Shown here: piece by piece, positions 55,746-64,000 of the stretch
How positions within the stretch are numbered: position 1 is the first letter of the stretch
Layout of the letters: each line of letters opens with the position of its first letter
NCBI RefSeq assembly: GCF_019249215.1
Contig: NZ_JAESDI010000001.1
Coordinates: 186,001-250,000 of the forward strand
From: Alteromonas lipotrueae
GTDB lineage: Bacteria > Pseudomonadota > Gammaproteobacteria > Enterobacterales > Alteromonadaceae
Direction of reading: 5' to 3'
DNA length: 64,000 nucleotides
The notes under the pieces: generated by a model
Told to the model about the DNA's origin: nothing
The model's database searches: none
Seen by the model: the letters and a program-made list of their open reading frames with translations, nothing else
Position numbers and translations under genes: made by a program

Positions 55746-55777
55746 AAAAAAAAGGCCCTTCATGAGAAGGACCTTTA
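55746..55777 (-). terminator. Terminator after sulP
   Basis: Arms AAAGG-C-CCTTC and GAAGG-A-CCTTT around loop ATGA, followed on the minus strand by a run of eight T. It lies about 25 bases after the SulP gene stop. Confidence 0.82.
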
Positions 55778-55801
55778 TTAAATAACTTAATTATCAGTAA
55801 G

Positions 55802-57439
55802 TTAAGATTGTGATATCGCGTTAAAATTAACTTCTTGATTTGGTGGTTGCGTCACTTTTTTTTTCGCATAAAGCAATGCATCGTGCAAATTGTCGTAAAT
55901 AACGATACCTGGATGATTCACACAGATACTTTCTAACACTTCGTTCACCGCGGTATTAGCACCGCAAATCACTAATTGTCTACCTGCCGCCATGGCATCC
56001 ACGGTCACTGTCTCTACCGCCATTGCTGCAGACACATCCACAGTAGGCACACGACTGAAATCTAAGATCATCACCTTTGAGCCCGCTTTTACGTTGTCTC
56101 GTACATGGTGACCTACATCAGCAGCGGCACCAAAACTCAATGGACCACCGAAGCTGAATATAGAGACCTTGCCCTTAAGCGACTCAAGTAACGCATTCTC
56201 TTCTGGATCGTTAAGTGACTCTGGAATTTTGCGAAGCTCTTCAAGTTGCAACTGAGCAATTTGACGTACGTAAGCTAAAGCCGCAAATACCACACCCACA
56301 CCCACAGCAGTGATAAGGTCGACAAACACAGTTAGTGCAAGTACCAAAATCATCAGACCGAAGTCCCAACGAGGCCCCTTGTGAGCACGTTTCAAGTAGC
56401 TCCAATCAATGATGTCTAAACCCACTTTAACCAAAATACCAGCGAGTACAGCATGAGGAATTTGCGCCGCGAGCGGGCTAAGACCCAAGACTATCGCAAG
56501 TAATACCAATGCGTGAACCATACCCGAAATACGGTCTTTACCACCGCTACGAATATTCACAACCGTTCGCATGGTTGCACCTGCTCCCGCAATACCACCA
56601 ATGAAACCCGCTACAGTGTTACCAATACCCTGACCGATTAACTCTCTATTACTATCGTGACGGGTACGGGTCATGTTGTCTGCTACCAATGACGTCAACA
56701 AACTATCGATAGCGCCAAGTACTGCAAGAATAAACGCAGCTTCTAAAATTAATAATGCTGTACCTTGCTCGAATACTGGCATTTGGATGCTTGGTAAGCC
56801 CGTAGGAATTTGACCTAAGATAGGTACAGATAACGCCAAGCTTGCAAGAGTACCAATGATAAGTGCTGCTAGCGCACCCGGCACATATTTACCTAGTGAC
56901 GCAGGCCATTTGTAGGCAATGATTAATGTACCAATACCTAAGCCTAGCGTTGCAAAATTAATATCTGCAAGTGCTGTGGGTAGATAGCTTAATGCGCCAA
57001 TAGTGCCACCTGGAGGCTCATGCCCCAACAGGCGGCCTAATTGTAGAATGATAATAATGGCACCAATACCCGACATAAAGCCTGAAATAACAGGGTATGG
57101 AACTAGGCGGATATATTCCCCAACTTTTAAGAAGCCGAAGATAATTTGAAAAATACCGGCGAGTATAACTGCGGTAAAGATCAAGCTTGCATCGCCTGAG
57201 AGGCTGGCAAACAAACCTGCTAATACAACAACCATAGGCCCTGTAGGCCCAGAGATTTGTGAGGGTGTGCCACCAAACAACGCGGCGAAGAAACCCACCG
57301 CAATAGCGCCATAAAGGCCGGCCATCGGACCAAGTCCTGAGGCTACCCCTAGCGCTAAGGCTAGCGGCAAAGCAACAATACCGGCGGTTAAACCACCGGT
57401 GATGTCACCACGTAAATTACTTACATTTAACTTAAACAT
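55802..57439 (-). CDS. SulP-family anion transporter, likely bicarbonate
   Basis: A 545-residue membrane protein with a SulP transport domain (residues 10-400; start LRGDITGGLTAGIVALPLALALGVASGLGPMAGLYGAI) and a C-terminal STAS domain (about 435-540; FGGPLSFGAAADVGHHV...KVMILDFSRVPTVDVSAAMAVETV). SulP proteins carry sulfate, bicarbonate, dicarboxylates or other anions. The neighbour on the same strand is a beta-carbonic anhydrase 35 bases upstream, so HCO3- is the most likely substrate, in the manner of Na+-dependent BicA-type transporters. A sulfate role cannot be ruled out on sequence. Confidence 0.87.
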   Translation of the reverse strand: MFKLNVSNLRGDITGGLTAGIVALPLALALGVASGLGPMAGLYGAIAVGFFAALFGGTPSQISGPTGPMVVVLAGLFASLSGDASLIFTAVILAGIFQIIFGFLKVGEYIRLVPYPVISGFMSGIGAIIIILQLGRLLGHEPPGGTIGALSYLPTALADINFATLGLGIGTLIIAYKWPASLGKYVPGALAALIIGTLASLALSVPILGQIPTGLPSIQMPVFEQGTALLILEAAFILAVLGAIDSLLTSLVADNMTRTRHDSNRELIGQGIGNTVAGFIGGIAGAGATMRTVVNIRSGGKDRISGMVHALVLLAIVLGLSPLAAQIPHAVLAGILVKVGLDIIDWSYLKRAHKGPRWDFGLMILVLALTVFVDLITAVGVGVVFAALAYVRQIAQLQLEELRKIPESLNDPEENALLESLKGKVSIFSFGGPLSFGAAADVGHHVRDNVKAGSKVMILDFSRVPTVDVSAAMAVETVTVDAMAAGRQLVICGANTAVNEVLESICVNHPGIVIYDNLHDALLYAKKKVTQPPNQEVNFNAISQS

Positions 57440-57474
57440 GAAATGTTTCCTAAATTCTTATCGCGCAAAAGTGC

Positions 57475-58122
57475 TTATCGCTTAAGCTGCGCTTCTGCGT
57501 GAGATTGATCCATTACCTCAAACTCACCAGACTCGCTGTTGTAGCACAACACTTCGCCACTACCTATATTATAAACCCAACCATGAAGCGTAACTTGTTT
57601 GTTCGCAATTTTTGCGGCAACAGCAGGGTGTGTACGTAAATGCTGAATTTGCTGTACCACGTTTTCTTTCGTTACATCTTCTAGGTGATCGTGGGTTAGT
57701 TCAGAACAACCACTACGCTCTTTAACAACTTCAGTCGCAGCGCGACAATGGCCCAGCCATTCTTTAACGTGCGGCAATGAAGAAAGCCCTTCTGGCTTTA
57801 ATGCGCCTTTCATTGCACCACAGTCTGTGTGTCCACAAACAACGATATGCGTAACGCCTAGTGCTGCAACAGCAAATTCGATTGAGGCAGTCATACCGCC
57901 CGTTTGGTTGCTATGCGGCGGCACGATGTTGCCCGCGTTACGACAGATAAACAATTCACCCGGCTCGGTTTGCGTTACCAAGTTTGGATCTATACGAGAG
58001 TCTGAACACGTGATAAAAAGCACTTCTGGGTTCTGACCGTTCGCCAGTTTTTGGAAAGCTGCTTTTTTTCCTGGATAAACTTCTTTCTGGAATTTAGCTA
58101 CACCTGAAATAACGTGATCCAT
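57475..58122 (-). CDS. can: Beta-class carbonic anhydrase
   Basis: A 215-residue beta-carbonic anhydrase interconverting CO2 and HCO3-. The zinc ligands are C39 in FITCSDSRIDP with D41 and R43 beside it, H98 and C101 in VVCGHTDCGAMKG. No signal peptide, so cytoplasmic. The ATG at 58122 follows GGAG by 7 bases, rejecting an upstream start that adds four residues. It is the first gene of the pair with SulP. The divergent regulator on the plus strand is 137 bases away with a dyad between. Confidence 0.93.
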   Translation of the reverse strand: MDHVISGVAKFQKEVYPGKKAAFQKLANGQNPEVLFITCSDSRIDPNLVTQTEPGELFICRNAGNIVPPHSNQTGGMTASIEFAVAALGVTHIVVCGHTDCGAMKGALKPEGLSSLPHVKEWLGHCRAATEVVKERSGCSELTHDHLEDVTKENVVQQIQHLRTHPAVAAKIANKQVTLHGWVYNIGSGEVLCYNSESGEFEVMDQSHAEAQLKR

Positions 58123-58205
58123 AAATATCTCCATTGAATAATTATTTTTTTACTGTCTGCGCCAGTGTCGCCTGATAGATTAATAGTTTAATATACCAGC
58201 TCGTG

Positions 58206-58220
58206 ATAGCCTACACCTAT
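58206..58220. promoter_or_regulatory. OxyR-like dyad ATAG-N7-CTAT
   Basis: ATAG at 58206-58209 and CTAT at 58217-58220, within the longer inverted repeat TGATAG-N7-CTATCA. This is one full half of the OxyR consensus ATAG-N7-CTAT-N7-ATAG-N7-CTAT and also fits the LysR T-N11-A rule. It lies between the divergent LysR gene and carbonic anhydrase gene; the second half is only weakly matched. Confidence 0.6.
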
Positions 58221-58259
58221 CAAGCGTAAGAATTATAAAAATTAGGCGACGTAATAACC

Positions 58260-59204
58260 ATGTTACTAAACGGTAAAACTCCATCGATTAACCAAATTCG
58301 TTATTTTGTTGCTGTAGCTAAATACTTAAGCTTTCGTCAAGCTGCCACAAGCCTAGGAATTAGTCAGCCTACTTTAACGAGTCAAATTAATGCCCTTGAA
58401 AGCAGTTTGGATTTAGTCTTATTTGAACGTTCAAGAACTGGCACCTTATTATCGCCTCAAGGCAAAGCGCTACTCGAAGCGGCGGAAGAAGTACTTCAAG
58501 CTAATCACCGTTTCAATGAAATAGCACGGGATCTGGCTGAAGGTGAAGTGGTTACCTTCCGCCTTGGTATCCCCCCTACGCTTGGTCCTTACTTGTTGCC
58601 CCATATTTTACCCGAATTGCATCAGCGCAAGCCAGGGCTTCGATTCTACGTGCGAGAAGCTGCACCACAGGCACTACAACATGGATTGCTGCACGGTGAA
58701 TACGACTTAATTATCTCACCACTTTCCAGTGAATATTCGCAGCTTATAACTGAGCCTCTGTTTAACGAACCGCTTAAATTCGTTGTGCCTTCTGATCATA
58801 AGCTTGCCGGAAATGCCTTTGTTCGCCCCGAGCAAATTGCTGGAGAAAAGGTACTCACGCTAGAAGATAGACACCACTTTCATCATCAAGTGCAACATAT
58901 TTGCGATGAAATTGGCGCAAACCTGCAACGAGATTATGAAGGAACAAGCCTAGATACACTGCGCCAAATGGTAGTAATGGGAATGGGCGTAGCATTTTTG
59001 CCTGGGCTATATATTCATTCAGAGTTGCATCACCCTGAAGCACTTCATGTTTGTGAAATAGAGGGCATGCCTATTGAAAGGCAGCACTCCTTGGCATGGA
59101 GAAATACCGCTCCCGGTCGCAAAACCTTTAGGGAAATTACCTCTGTGATAAGGGATATTATAGGTAACCGACTTTCCACTGCGGTGGATGTCATTAACGA
59201 TTAA
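58260..59204 (+). CDS. OxyR-like LysR-family regulator with first redox cysteine replaced
   Basis: A 314-residue LysR-type regulator: helix-turn-helix at residues 13-55 (LSFRQAATSLGISQPTLTSQINALESSL) and a substrate domain closely following OxyR (TSLDTLRQMVVMGMGVAFLPGLYI at 229-252). In OxyR the pair C199/C208 lies in LED-G-H-C...F-C. The equivalent here is LED-R-H-H206...I-C215: the peroxidatic Cys is His while the second Cys is kept. So it looks OxyR-derived but cannot form the same disulfide. It is divergent from the carbonic anhydrase-SulP genes and probably regulates them. Confidence 0.87.
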   Translation: MLLNGKTPSINQIRYFVAVAKYLSFRQAATSLGISQPTLTSQINALESSLDLVLFERSRTGTLLSPQGKALLEAAEEVLQANHRFNEIARDLAEGEVVTFRLGIPPTLGPYLLPHILPELHQRKPGLRFYVREAAPQALQHGLLHGEYDLIISPLSSEYSQLITEPLFNEPLKFVVPSDHKLAGNAFVRPEQIAGEKVLTLEDRHHFHHQVQHICDEIGANLQRDYEGTSLDTLRQMVVMGMGVAFLPGLYIHSELHHPEALHVCEIEGMPIERQHSLAWRNTAPGRKTFREITSVIRDIIGNRLSTAVDVIND

Positions 59205-59292
59205 TCACTTGTCTATGCCTATATGTTATCGCGAGCTACCTCACGAGCATGACAAAATTGATTAAAAATAATGGTATATTTACGGCAATGCA

Positions 59293-59305
59293 TGAGAAAA
59301 ATTCA
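59293..59305 (+). promoter_or_regulatory. Candidate MetR box
   Basis: TGAG-N5-TTCA matches the MetR consensus TGAA-N5-TTCA at seven of eight bases. It lies 6 bases before the metR start codon, so it could serve autorepression. A 13-base motif of this kind could occur by chance. Confidence 0.35.
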
Positions 59306-59311
59306 TAAATT

Positions 59312-60202
59312 ATGATTGAACGTCAGCACCTTAAAATAATTAGCGCTATTCATAAACACGGCACAATGACAGAAGCCGCCAAGTCGTTGTTCGTTACCCA
59401 GTCAGCGCTTAGTCATTCGATGAAAAAGCTTGAAGCAAGCTTTTCGTTGCCACTGTGGCAAAAGGAAGGGCGAACGTTAGTGTTAACCCAAGCTGGCAAA
59501 AGCCTGGTTGGGCTTTCTCAGCGAGTGCTTCCTCAATTCGAGCATATCGAAGCACAGCTTCGTCGCATGGCGGAAGGCAAGCAAGGTATATTGCGTATTG
59601 GTATGGAATGTCACCCTTGCTTTGAATGGTTGCTAAAAGTCGTTGCGCCTTTTTTAAAGGCCTTCCCTGATGTAGACGTTGATGTAAGACGTGCTTTTTC
59701 ATTCGGAGGCTTACAAGCCTTGCATGGTTACGACATCGATTTATTGCTAACGCCCGACCCATTATATTTAGATGCAATAAGCTACACTGGCGTATTAGAT
59801 TACGAGCAGGTATTGGTGATGCACAATGAACACCCTTTGACTGAATACGCCTACATTAAACCAGAGCAATTGACCAATGAAGTGCTGATTACCTACCCGG
59901 TGGAAACCAATCGCTTAGATATTTTTGCTGGGTTTCTTACCCCAGCTGGCGCAAGCGTAAAACAACACAGAACCATTGAAACCACTGAAATTATTTTGCA
60001 AATGGTGGCCGCAGGGCGCGGTGTTACCGCACTACCTAAATGGTTGGTTGATGAAGCGAAAGAAAGTGCGGTGTTAACGTATAAGCCCTTAGGTGAAAAG
60101 GGCTTACAAAAAACCTTGTATTTAGGACACCGAAAAGAGGTAGACCCGATAGGGTTTGTTGACGAATTTATAACCTTAGCCAAAGCTAGCAGTCTGAAAT
60201 AA
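59312..60202 (+). CDS. metR: MetR, LysR-family regulator of methionine biosynthesis
   Basis: A 296-residue LysR-type regulator with MIERQHLKIISAIHKHGTMTEAAKSLFVTQSALSHSMKKLEASFSLPLWQKEGR at the N-terminus, closely resembling MetR (MIE-x-KHLKTL...). The domain from 90 on binds homocysteine. It controls metE, metH and related genes. It is next to the methionine synthase genes on the opposite strand, with DUF938 between. The protein ends 25 bases before the convergent methyltransferase gene. Confidence 0.88.
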   Translation: MIERQHLKIISAIHKHGTMTEAAKSLFVTQSALSHSMKKLEASFSLPLWQKEGRTLVLTQAGKSLVGLSQRVLPQFEHIEAQLRRMAEGKQGILRIGMECHPCFEWLLKVVAPFLKAFPDVDVDVRRAFSFGGLQALHGYDIDLLLTPDPLYLDAISYTGVLDYEQVLVMHNEHPLTEYAYIKPEQLTNEVLITYPVETNRLDIFAGFLTPAGASVKQHRTIETTEIILQMVAAGRGVTALPKWLVDEAKESAVLTYKPLGEKGLQKTLYLGHRKEVDPIGFVDEFITLAKASSLK

Positions 60203-60227
60203 CACATTCATTACGTCGATTTTGTTA

Positions 60228-60824
60228 CTACCGCTTATGCCATTCCAGCAATAAATTATTGGCAGGCATCTTATGTATTTCACGCAGCACCAAATCATTA
60301 CTCCATGCTGTCAGCTCGCTGATATCACGATAGCCACCATATCCACGTTCGATAAGTGATTCATGAAATACTCTGTTACTTTCAGAAGAGAATTCGCCGC
60401 CAATAGTAAAGGGGCCATATTGACAAAAAACACCACCCGAAGGTAAGTATTCACTTACTGATTTCATCAACAGTTCAGCTTCATGACGCTGCATAATGTG
60501 GGCGGTATTAGCACTGTAGATACCTTGAATGGGTAGCGATGGAAAGCTGTCTTTACCTATAGTTAACGCCACGGGCTTTGTGACATTGAGTAACGAAGCT
60601 TCTTCTAACCAGGCTATAATACCTTCATGATAGTCAGGTTGGTCGCTACAGTACCATTGCAAATGCGGCAAGTTTTCAGCGAAATATACCGCGTGCTGAC
60701 CTGTCCCACTGCCAACTTCTAATACGCCTTTACAATTAGCAAACGTGCGATTAAGCACAGCTAAAATTGGCGCTTTATTGTTTTCGCACGCTTGGCTAAA
60801 CGGCTTTGAGAACGACTCAGTCAT
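60228..60824 (-). CDS. DUF938 SAM-dependent methyltransferase-like protein
   Basis: A 198-residue protein of the DUF938 family with a class I methyltransferase fold. Motif I is [30 protein letters not shown], followed by [20 protein letters not shown] and [21 protein letters not shown]. It would bind S-adenosylmethionine; the substrate is unknown. The ATG at 60824 overlaps the metH stop codon by 8 bases (coupled translation), and a much longer upstream frame lies inside metH and is rejected. Linkage to methionine synthase fits a methyl-group theme. Confidence 0.83.
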   Translation of the reverse strand: MTESFSKPFSQACENNKAPILAVLNRTFANCKGVLEVGSGTGQHAVYFAENLPHLQWYCSDQPDYHEGIIAWLEEASLLNVTKPVALTIGKDSFPSLPIQGIYSANTAHIMQRHEAELLMKSVSEYLPSGGVFCQYGPFTIGGEFSSESNRVFHESLIERGYGGYRDISELTAWSNDLVLREIHKMPANNLLLEWHKR

Positions 60825-63441
60825 GTAAATTAGGCCCCAACCATTTCTCAGCTTCTTCCAGTGTCCAACCTTTGCGCGTGGCATAGTCTTCCACTTGGTC
60901 TTTTTGTATTTTAGCCACGGCAAAGTATTTACTTTGAGGGTGGGAGAAATACCAACCCGACACCGCCGCACCTGGCCACATGGCGTAGCTTTCGGTTAGT
61001 TTCATGCCGGTGTGTTGTTCCGCTGATAATAAATCCCAGATAAGCTGCTTCTCGGTATGCTCTGGGCACGCGGCATAACCTGGCGCAGGGCGAATACCTT
61101 GGTACTTTTCACGAATAAGATCGTCATTGGTTAAGTTTTCACTCTCGGCATAGCCCCAATACACTTTACGCACTTGTTCGTGTAAGTATTCGGCAAATGC
61201 TTCGGCTAACCTATCAGCCACGGCTTTCACCATAATACCGTTGTAGTCATCACCTGCCTTAATAAAACTATCGGCAAGTTCATCTTCGCCTATTCCGCCA
61301 GTCACGGCAAAGGCACCAATATAGTCGTTGATGCCTGATGATTTCTCGGCAACGTAATCAGCCAAACAATAGTTAGCAAATTTATCTTTCAACGTTTGTT
61401 GACGAAGATGATGCGCTACACCTTGCACTTCTGAGCGCGACTCATCGGTATACACTTCAATATCATCATCTACGCGGTTGGCATGAAACAGGCCGATAAC
61501 CCCTTTAGCGGCTAAAGAATTGTTAGCTATAATGTTATCTAGCATCTCGTTTGCATCGGCGAATAAAGATCTTGCTTCTTCCCCGACCACTTCATCTTCT
61601 AAAATTCGTGGGTATTTACCAGCCAAAGACCAAGTTAGGAAGAAGGGTGTCCAGTCGATATACGGACGCAGCGTAGCGATATCTACATCCACTGGCGTTA
61701 CGCCTAATTTTTTAGGGGTTACCGGTGCTTCTGTAAAATCTGGCGCGAAGGCATTAGCTCGCGCTTGCGCTAAGGTCACAGGCTTACTTCGAGGCTTCTT
61801 ACGAGCATGCTGGTCGCGTACTTTGTCGTATTCTTTTGCCAGTTCTTCGGCGTAAATATCCCGAGAACCTCGGTTGAGCAGCTTTTGGCATACGCCAACG
61901 GCGCGACTCGCATTGGGAACATACACTACAGGTGCATGGTAATTTTGCTCAATTTTCACCGCGGTATGTGCTTTAGATGTGGTTGCACCGCCGATTAGTA
62001 GCGGTAAGTCGAAGCCTTGGCGCTCCATCTCTTTTGCCACATGCACCATTTCATCAAGTGAAGGCGTAATAAGACCAGAAAGGCCTATCATGTCTACGTT
62101 TTCATCTTTTGCCACTTGCAAGATAGTGGCGGCGGGAACCATCACCCCAAGATCAATCACTTCAAAGTTATTACATTGCAGCACAACGCCTACAATGTTT
62201 TTACCAATGTCGTGTACGTCACCTTTCACGGTGGCAAGCAATATTTTGCCATTGCTCTTAGTACCATCGGATTTTTCGGCTTCAATGTAAGGCTGTAAAT
62301 GAGCCACGGCTTTTTTCATTACCCGCGCCGATTTCACAACTTGAGGCAAGAACATTTTGCCTTCACCAAACAAGTCGCCAACAATGTTCATGCCGTCCAT
62401 CAACGGCCCTTCAATTACATGCAGCGGGCGCTCAGCTTGTAACCGGGCTTCTTCAGTATCATCGATGATGTAATCGGTAATGCCTTTAACAAGCGCATGG
62501 GCCAAACGCTTACTGACGTCTTGCTCTCGCCAGCTTAAATCTTCTTTTGCCGCTGCTTTGCCGTCGCCTTGATAGTTAGGGGCGATATCGAGCAAGCGTT
62601 CAGTAGAGTCACTACGGCGGTTAAGAATGACATCTTCTACCGCTTCGCGAAGCTCCTTTGGTATTTCATCATAAACTTCAAGCTGCCCCGCATTCACAAT
62701 AGCCATATCCATACCAGCACGAATGGCGTGATACAAAAACACCGAGTGCATCGCTTCGCGTACAGGGTTGTTACCTCTAAACGAGAACGATATATTAGAA
62801 AGCCCCCCCGAGATATGCGCATAAGGGCAAAGCTCGCGAATTTTTCGAGTTGCTTCTATAAAGTCTACGGCGTAGTTATCGTGCTCTTCTATACCCGTTG
62901 CTACCGCAAAGATATTCGGGTCAAAGATAATGTCTTCTGGCGGAAAGCCGATAGATTCTGTCAGTAATTTATAACTGCGCTGACAAATCTCAACTTTTCG
63001 AGCTTGCGTATCGGCCTGCCCAGTTTCATCAAATGCCATGACTACCGTGGCAGCACCATAACGTTTGATTTTTTGTGCTTGGGCAAGAAAGCTTTCTTCG
63101 CCTTCTTTAAGGCTGATTGAGTTTACAATCGCCTTGCCTTGCACGCATTTTAGCCCCGCTTCAATCACTTCCCATTTTGATGAGTCAATCATAATAGGAA
63201 CCCGACTGATATCAGGCTCTGAAGCAATCAGGTTTAAAAAGGTGACCATGGCCTGCTTGGAATCAAGCATGGCCTCGTCCATATTGATATCGATAATTTG
63301 CGCGCCGCTTTCCACTTGCTGGCGGGCAACATCAAGAGCCGTTTCATAATCACCCTCTAGAATAAGGCGTTTGAAACGTGCTGAACCGGTAACGTTAGTA
63401 CGTTCACCAATATTAATAAATGTAGAAAATTGTGCGCTCAC
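60817..63441 (-). CDS. metH: Methionine synthase, C-terminal three-domain protein (split MetH)
   Basis: An 874-residue protein covering three of the four MetH modules: methyltetrahydrofolate (pterin)-binding (residues 1-270; [20 protein letters not shown]), cobalamin-binding (about 280-520; [15 protein letters not shown] with the cobalt-ligand His, and [13 protein letters not shown]), and AdoMet reactivation (about 560-874; [32 protein letters not shown]). The homocysteine module is a separate upstream gene. The start is GTG preceded by GGAGG at 6 bases and by the stop of the first gene, so this is a true gene boundary. MetH transfers the methyl group from folate via B12 to homocysteine. Confidence 0.92.
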   Translation of the reverse strand: MSAQFSTFINIGERTNVTGSARFKRLILEGDYETALDVARQQVESGAQIIDINMDEAMLDSKQAMVTFLNLIASEPDISRVPIMIDSSKWEVIEAGLKCVQGKAIVNSISLKEGEESFLAQAQKIKRYGAATVVMAFDETGQADTQARKVEICQRSYKLLTESIGFPPEDIIFDPNIFAVATGIEEHDNYAVDFIEATRKIRELCPYAHISGGLSNISFSFRGNNPVREAMHSVFLYHAIRAGMDMAIVNAGQLEVYDEIPKELREAVEDVILNRRSDSTERLLDIAPNYQGDGKAAAKEDLSWREQDVSKRLAHALVKGITDYIIDDTEEARLQAERPLHVIEGPLMDGMNIVGDLFGEGKMFLPQVVKSARVMKKAVAHLQPYIEAEKSDGTKSNGKILLATVKGDVHDIGKNIVGVVLQCNNFEVIDLGVMVPAATILQVAKDENVDMIGLSGLITPSLDEMVHVAKEMERQGFDLPLLIGGATTSKAHTAVKIEQNYHAPVVYVPNASRAVGVCQKLLNRGSRDIYAEELAKEYDKVRDQHARKKPRSKPVTLAQARANAFAPDFTEAPVTPKKLGVTPVDVDIATLRPYIDWTPFFLTWSLAGKYPRILEDEVVGEEARSLFADANEMLDNIIANNSLAAKGVIGLFHANRVDDDIEVYTDESRSEVQGVAHHLRQQTLKDKFANYCLADYVAEKSSGINDYIGAFAVTGGIGEDELADSFIKAGDDYNGIMVKAVADRLAEAFAEYLHEQVRKVYWGYAESENLTNDDLIREKYQGIRPAPGYAACPEHTEKQLIWDLLSAEQHTGMKLTESYAMWPGAAVSGWYFSHPQSKYFAVAKIQKDQVEDYATRKGWTLEEAEKWLGPNLHD

Positions 63442-63449
63442 GCTGCCTC

Positions 63450-64000
63450 CTAATGTACAAACGGCTCAAGGCCAGACAAACGCATTTTGGGTTCGAACTT
63501 AGGGACCTTTCTTGGTGCTATGCTGCTTACCGCCTCGGCAATAGCACGAATATGTTCTGGCGTACTGCCACAGCAGCCGCCCACAATATTCACTAAACCT
63601 GACGCTGCCCACTCTTTGATATGCTCGGCCATTTCAGGCGCTTCTAAGTCATATTCGCCAAACTCGTTGGGTAAACCCGCATTGGGGTGAGCAGAGACAA
63701 GGCACTCGCTAATAGTTGAGACTTCTTCGACATACTGGCGTAACAAGTCAGGCCCCAAAGCGCAATTCAAGCCAAACGAAAACGGGCTAATGTGGCGCAT
63801 TGAATAATAAAAGGCTTCAGAGGTTTGCCCCGAAAGCGTTCTGCCTGAGGCATCGGTAATGGTGCCTGAAATCATCACTGGCAAATACTTACCTAGTTTT
63901 TCGAACACGGTTTCCACGGCGAAAGCTGCCGCTTTAGCATTTAGCGTATCGAAAATGGTTTCAAGCATAATCAAATCTACGCCGCCTTCGATTAGCGCTT
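63450..64000 (-). CDS. Homocysteine-binding module of split methionine synthase (5' end beyond window)
   Basis: The frame stays open to the window edge, so the gene start is outside. The visible 183 residues ([24 protein letters not shown]..., ending GLEPFVH) match the end of MetH's homocysteine-binding domain, with zinc ligands Cys in FGLNCALGP and the double Cys in [14 protein letters not shown]. It ends in TAG, 8 bases before the GTG of the next gene, as a separate homocysteine S-methyltransferase domain protein. Together with the downstream protein it should form a functional cobalamin-dependent methionine synthase. Confidence 0.92.
   Translation of the reverse strand, partial: ALIEGGVDLIMLETIFDTLNAKAAAFAVETVFEKLGKYLPVMISGTITDASGRTLSGQTSEAFYYSMRHISPFSFGLNCALGPDLLRQYVEEVSTISECLVSAHPNAGLPNEFGEYDLEAPEMAEHIKEWAASGLVNIVGGCCGSTPEHIRAIAEAVSSIAPRKVPKFEPKMRLSGLEPFVH

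Noticed and set aside
63434..63455. Frameshift or premature stop inside metH
   Set aside because: The second gene has its own GTG start behind GGAGG and the break is at a domain boundary, so gene fission is the better reading.

Overview
The window looks like chromosome from a marine gammaproteobacterium of the order Alteromonadales, probably Alteromonadaceae. This is inferred from the roughly 43% GC feel, four TonB-dependent receptors, a six-gene TonB2-type energising cluster, a biotin-dependent Na+ pump of the oxaloacetate decarboxylase type, and conserved blocks such as pspF/pspABC-sapABCDF and recX-alaS-csrA-tRNA-Ser-tRNA-Arg. No insertion sequence, prophage, integron or CRISPR array was seen, so the region reads as core chromosome with accessory nutrient-uptake islands.

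Layout. 0-4.2 kb: tRNA-Trp, then a minus-strand thiamine salvage operon (outer-membrane receptor, small thiamine-binding protein, PnuT-like permease, thiamine kinase-like protein) headed by a clear TPP riboswitch. 4.3-7.1 kb: acyl-CoA thioesterase and tmcA, divergent. 7.1-12.1 kb: TonB2 cluster (DUF3450, TtpC-like MotA/TolQ/ExbB protein, ExbB, ExbD, TonB, TPR protein). 12.7-20.6 kb: the most unusual part, four different 2-oxoglutarate/Fe(II) oxygenase-like proteins (two fused to N-terminal repeat regions) plus a small Cys-containing lipoprotein, three of the oxygenases lying directly downstream of a 945-residue TonB-dependent receptor. 20.9-23.9 kb: an Oar-like receptor.

24-34 kb: amino-acid catabolism: tryptophan 2,3-dioxygenase, leucine-type dehydrogenase with a divergent Lrp regulator and a 22-bp palindrome between them, maleylacetoacetate isomerase, fumarylacetoacetase-type hydrolase, TyrR and phenylalanine hydroxylase, with TyrR-box-like sites before three of these genes. 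ComFB and the 4.5S/SRP RNA lie within this stretch. 32.4-40.6 kb: the phage-shock system and the SapABCDF transporter. 40.7-44.0 kb: OadGAB sodium pump. 44.1-48.9 kb: thioesterase, tRNA-Arg(ACG), tRNA-Ser(GCU), csrA, alaS, recX.

49-64 kb: a FemAB-like acyltransferase, an M13 lipoprotein peptidase, a BetI-like TetR repressor beside a TonB-dependent receptor whose start is preceded by a large palindrome, a SulP transporter plus beta-carbonic anhydrase pair with a divergent OxyR-like regulator, metR, a DUF938 methyltransferase, and a methionine synthase split into two genes, the first cut by the window end.

Functionally, the TonB2 complex could power the four receptors. The TPP riboswitch tunes thiamine uptake, and TyrR and Lrp tune amino-acid breakdown. 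The receptor-linked oxygenase cluster is the best candidate here for a poorly described system. All family assignments come from reading motifs by eye, not from database searches.
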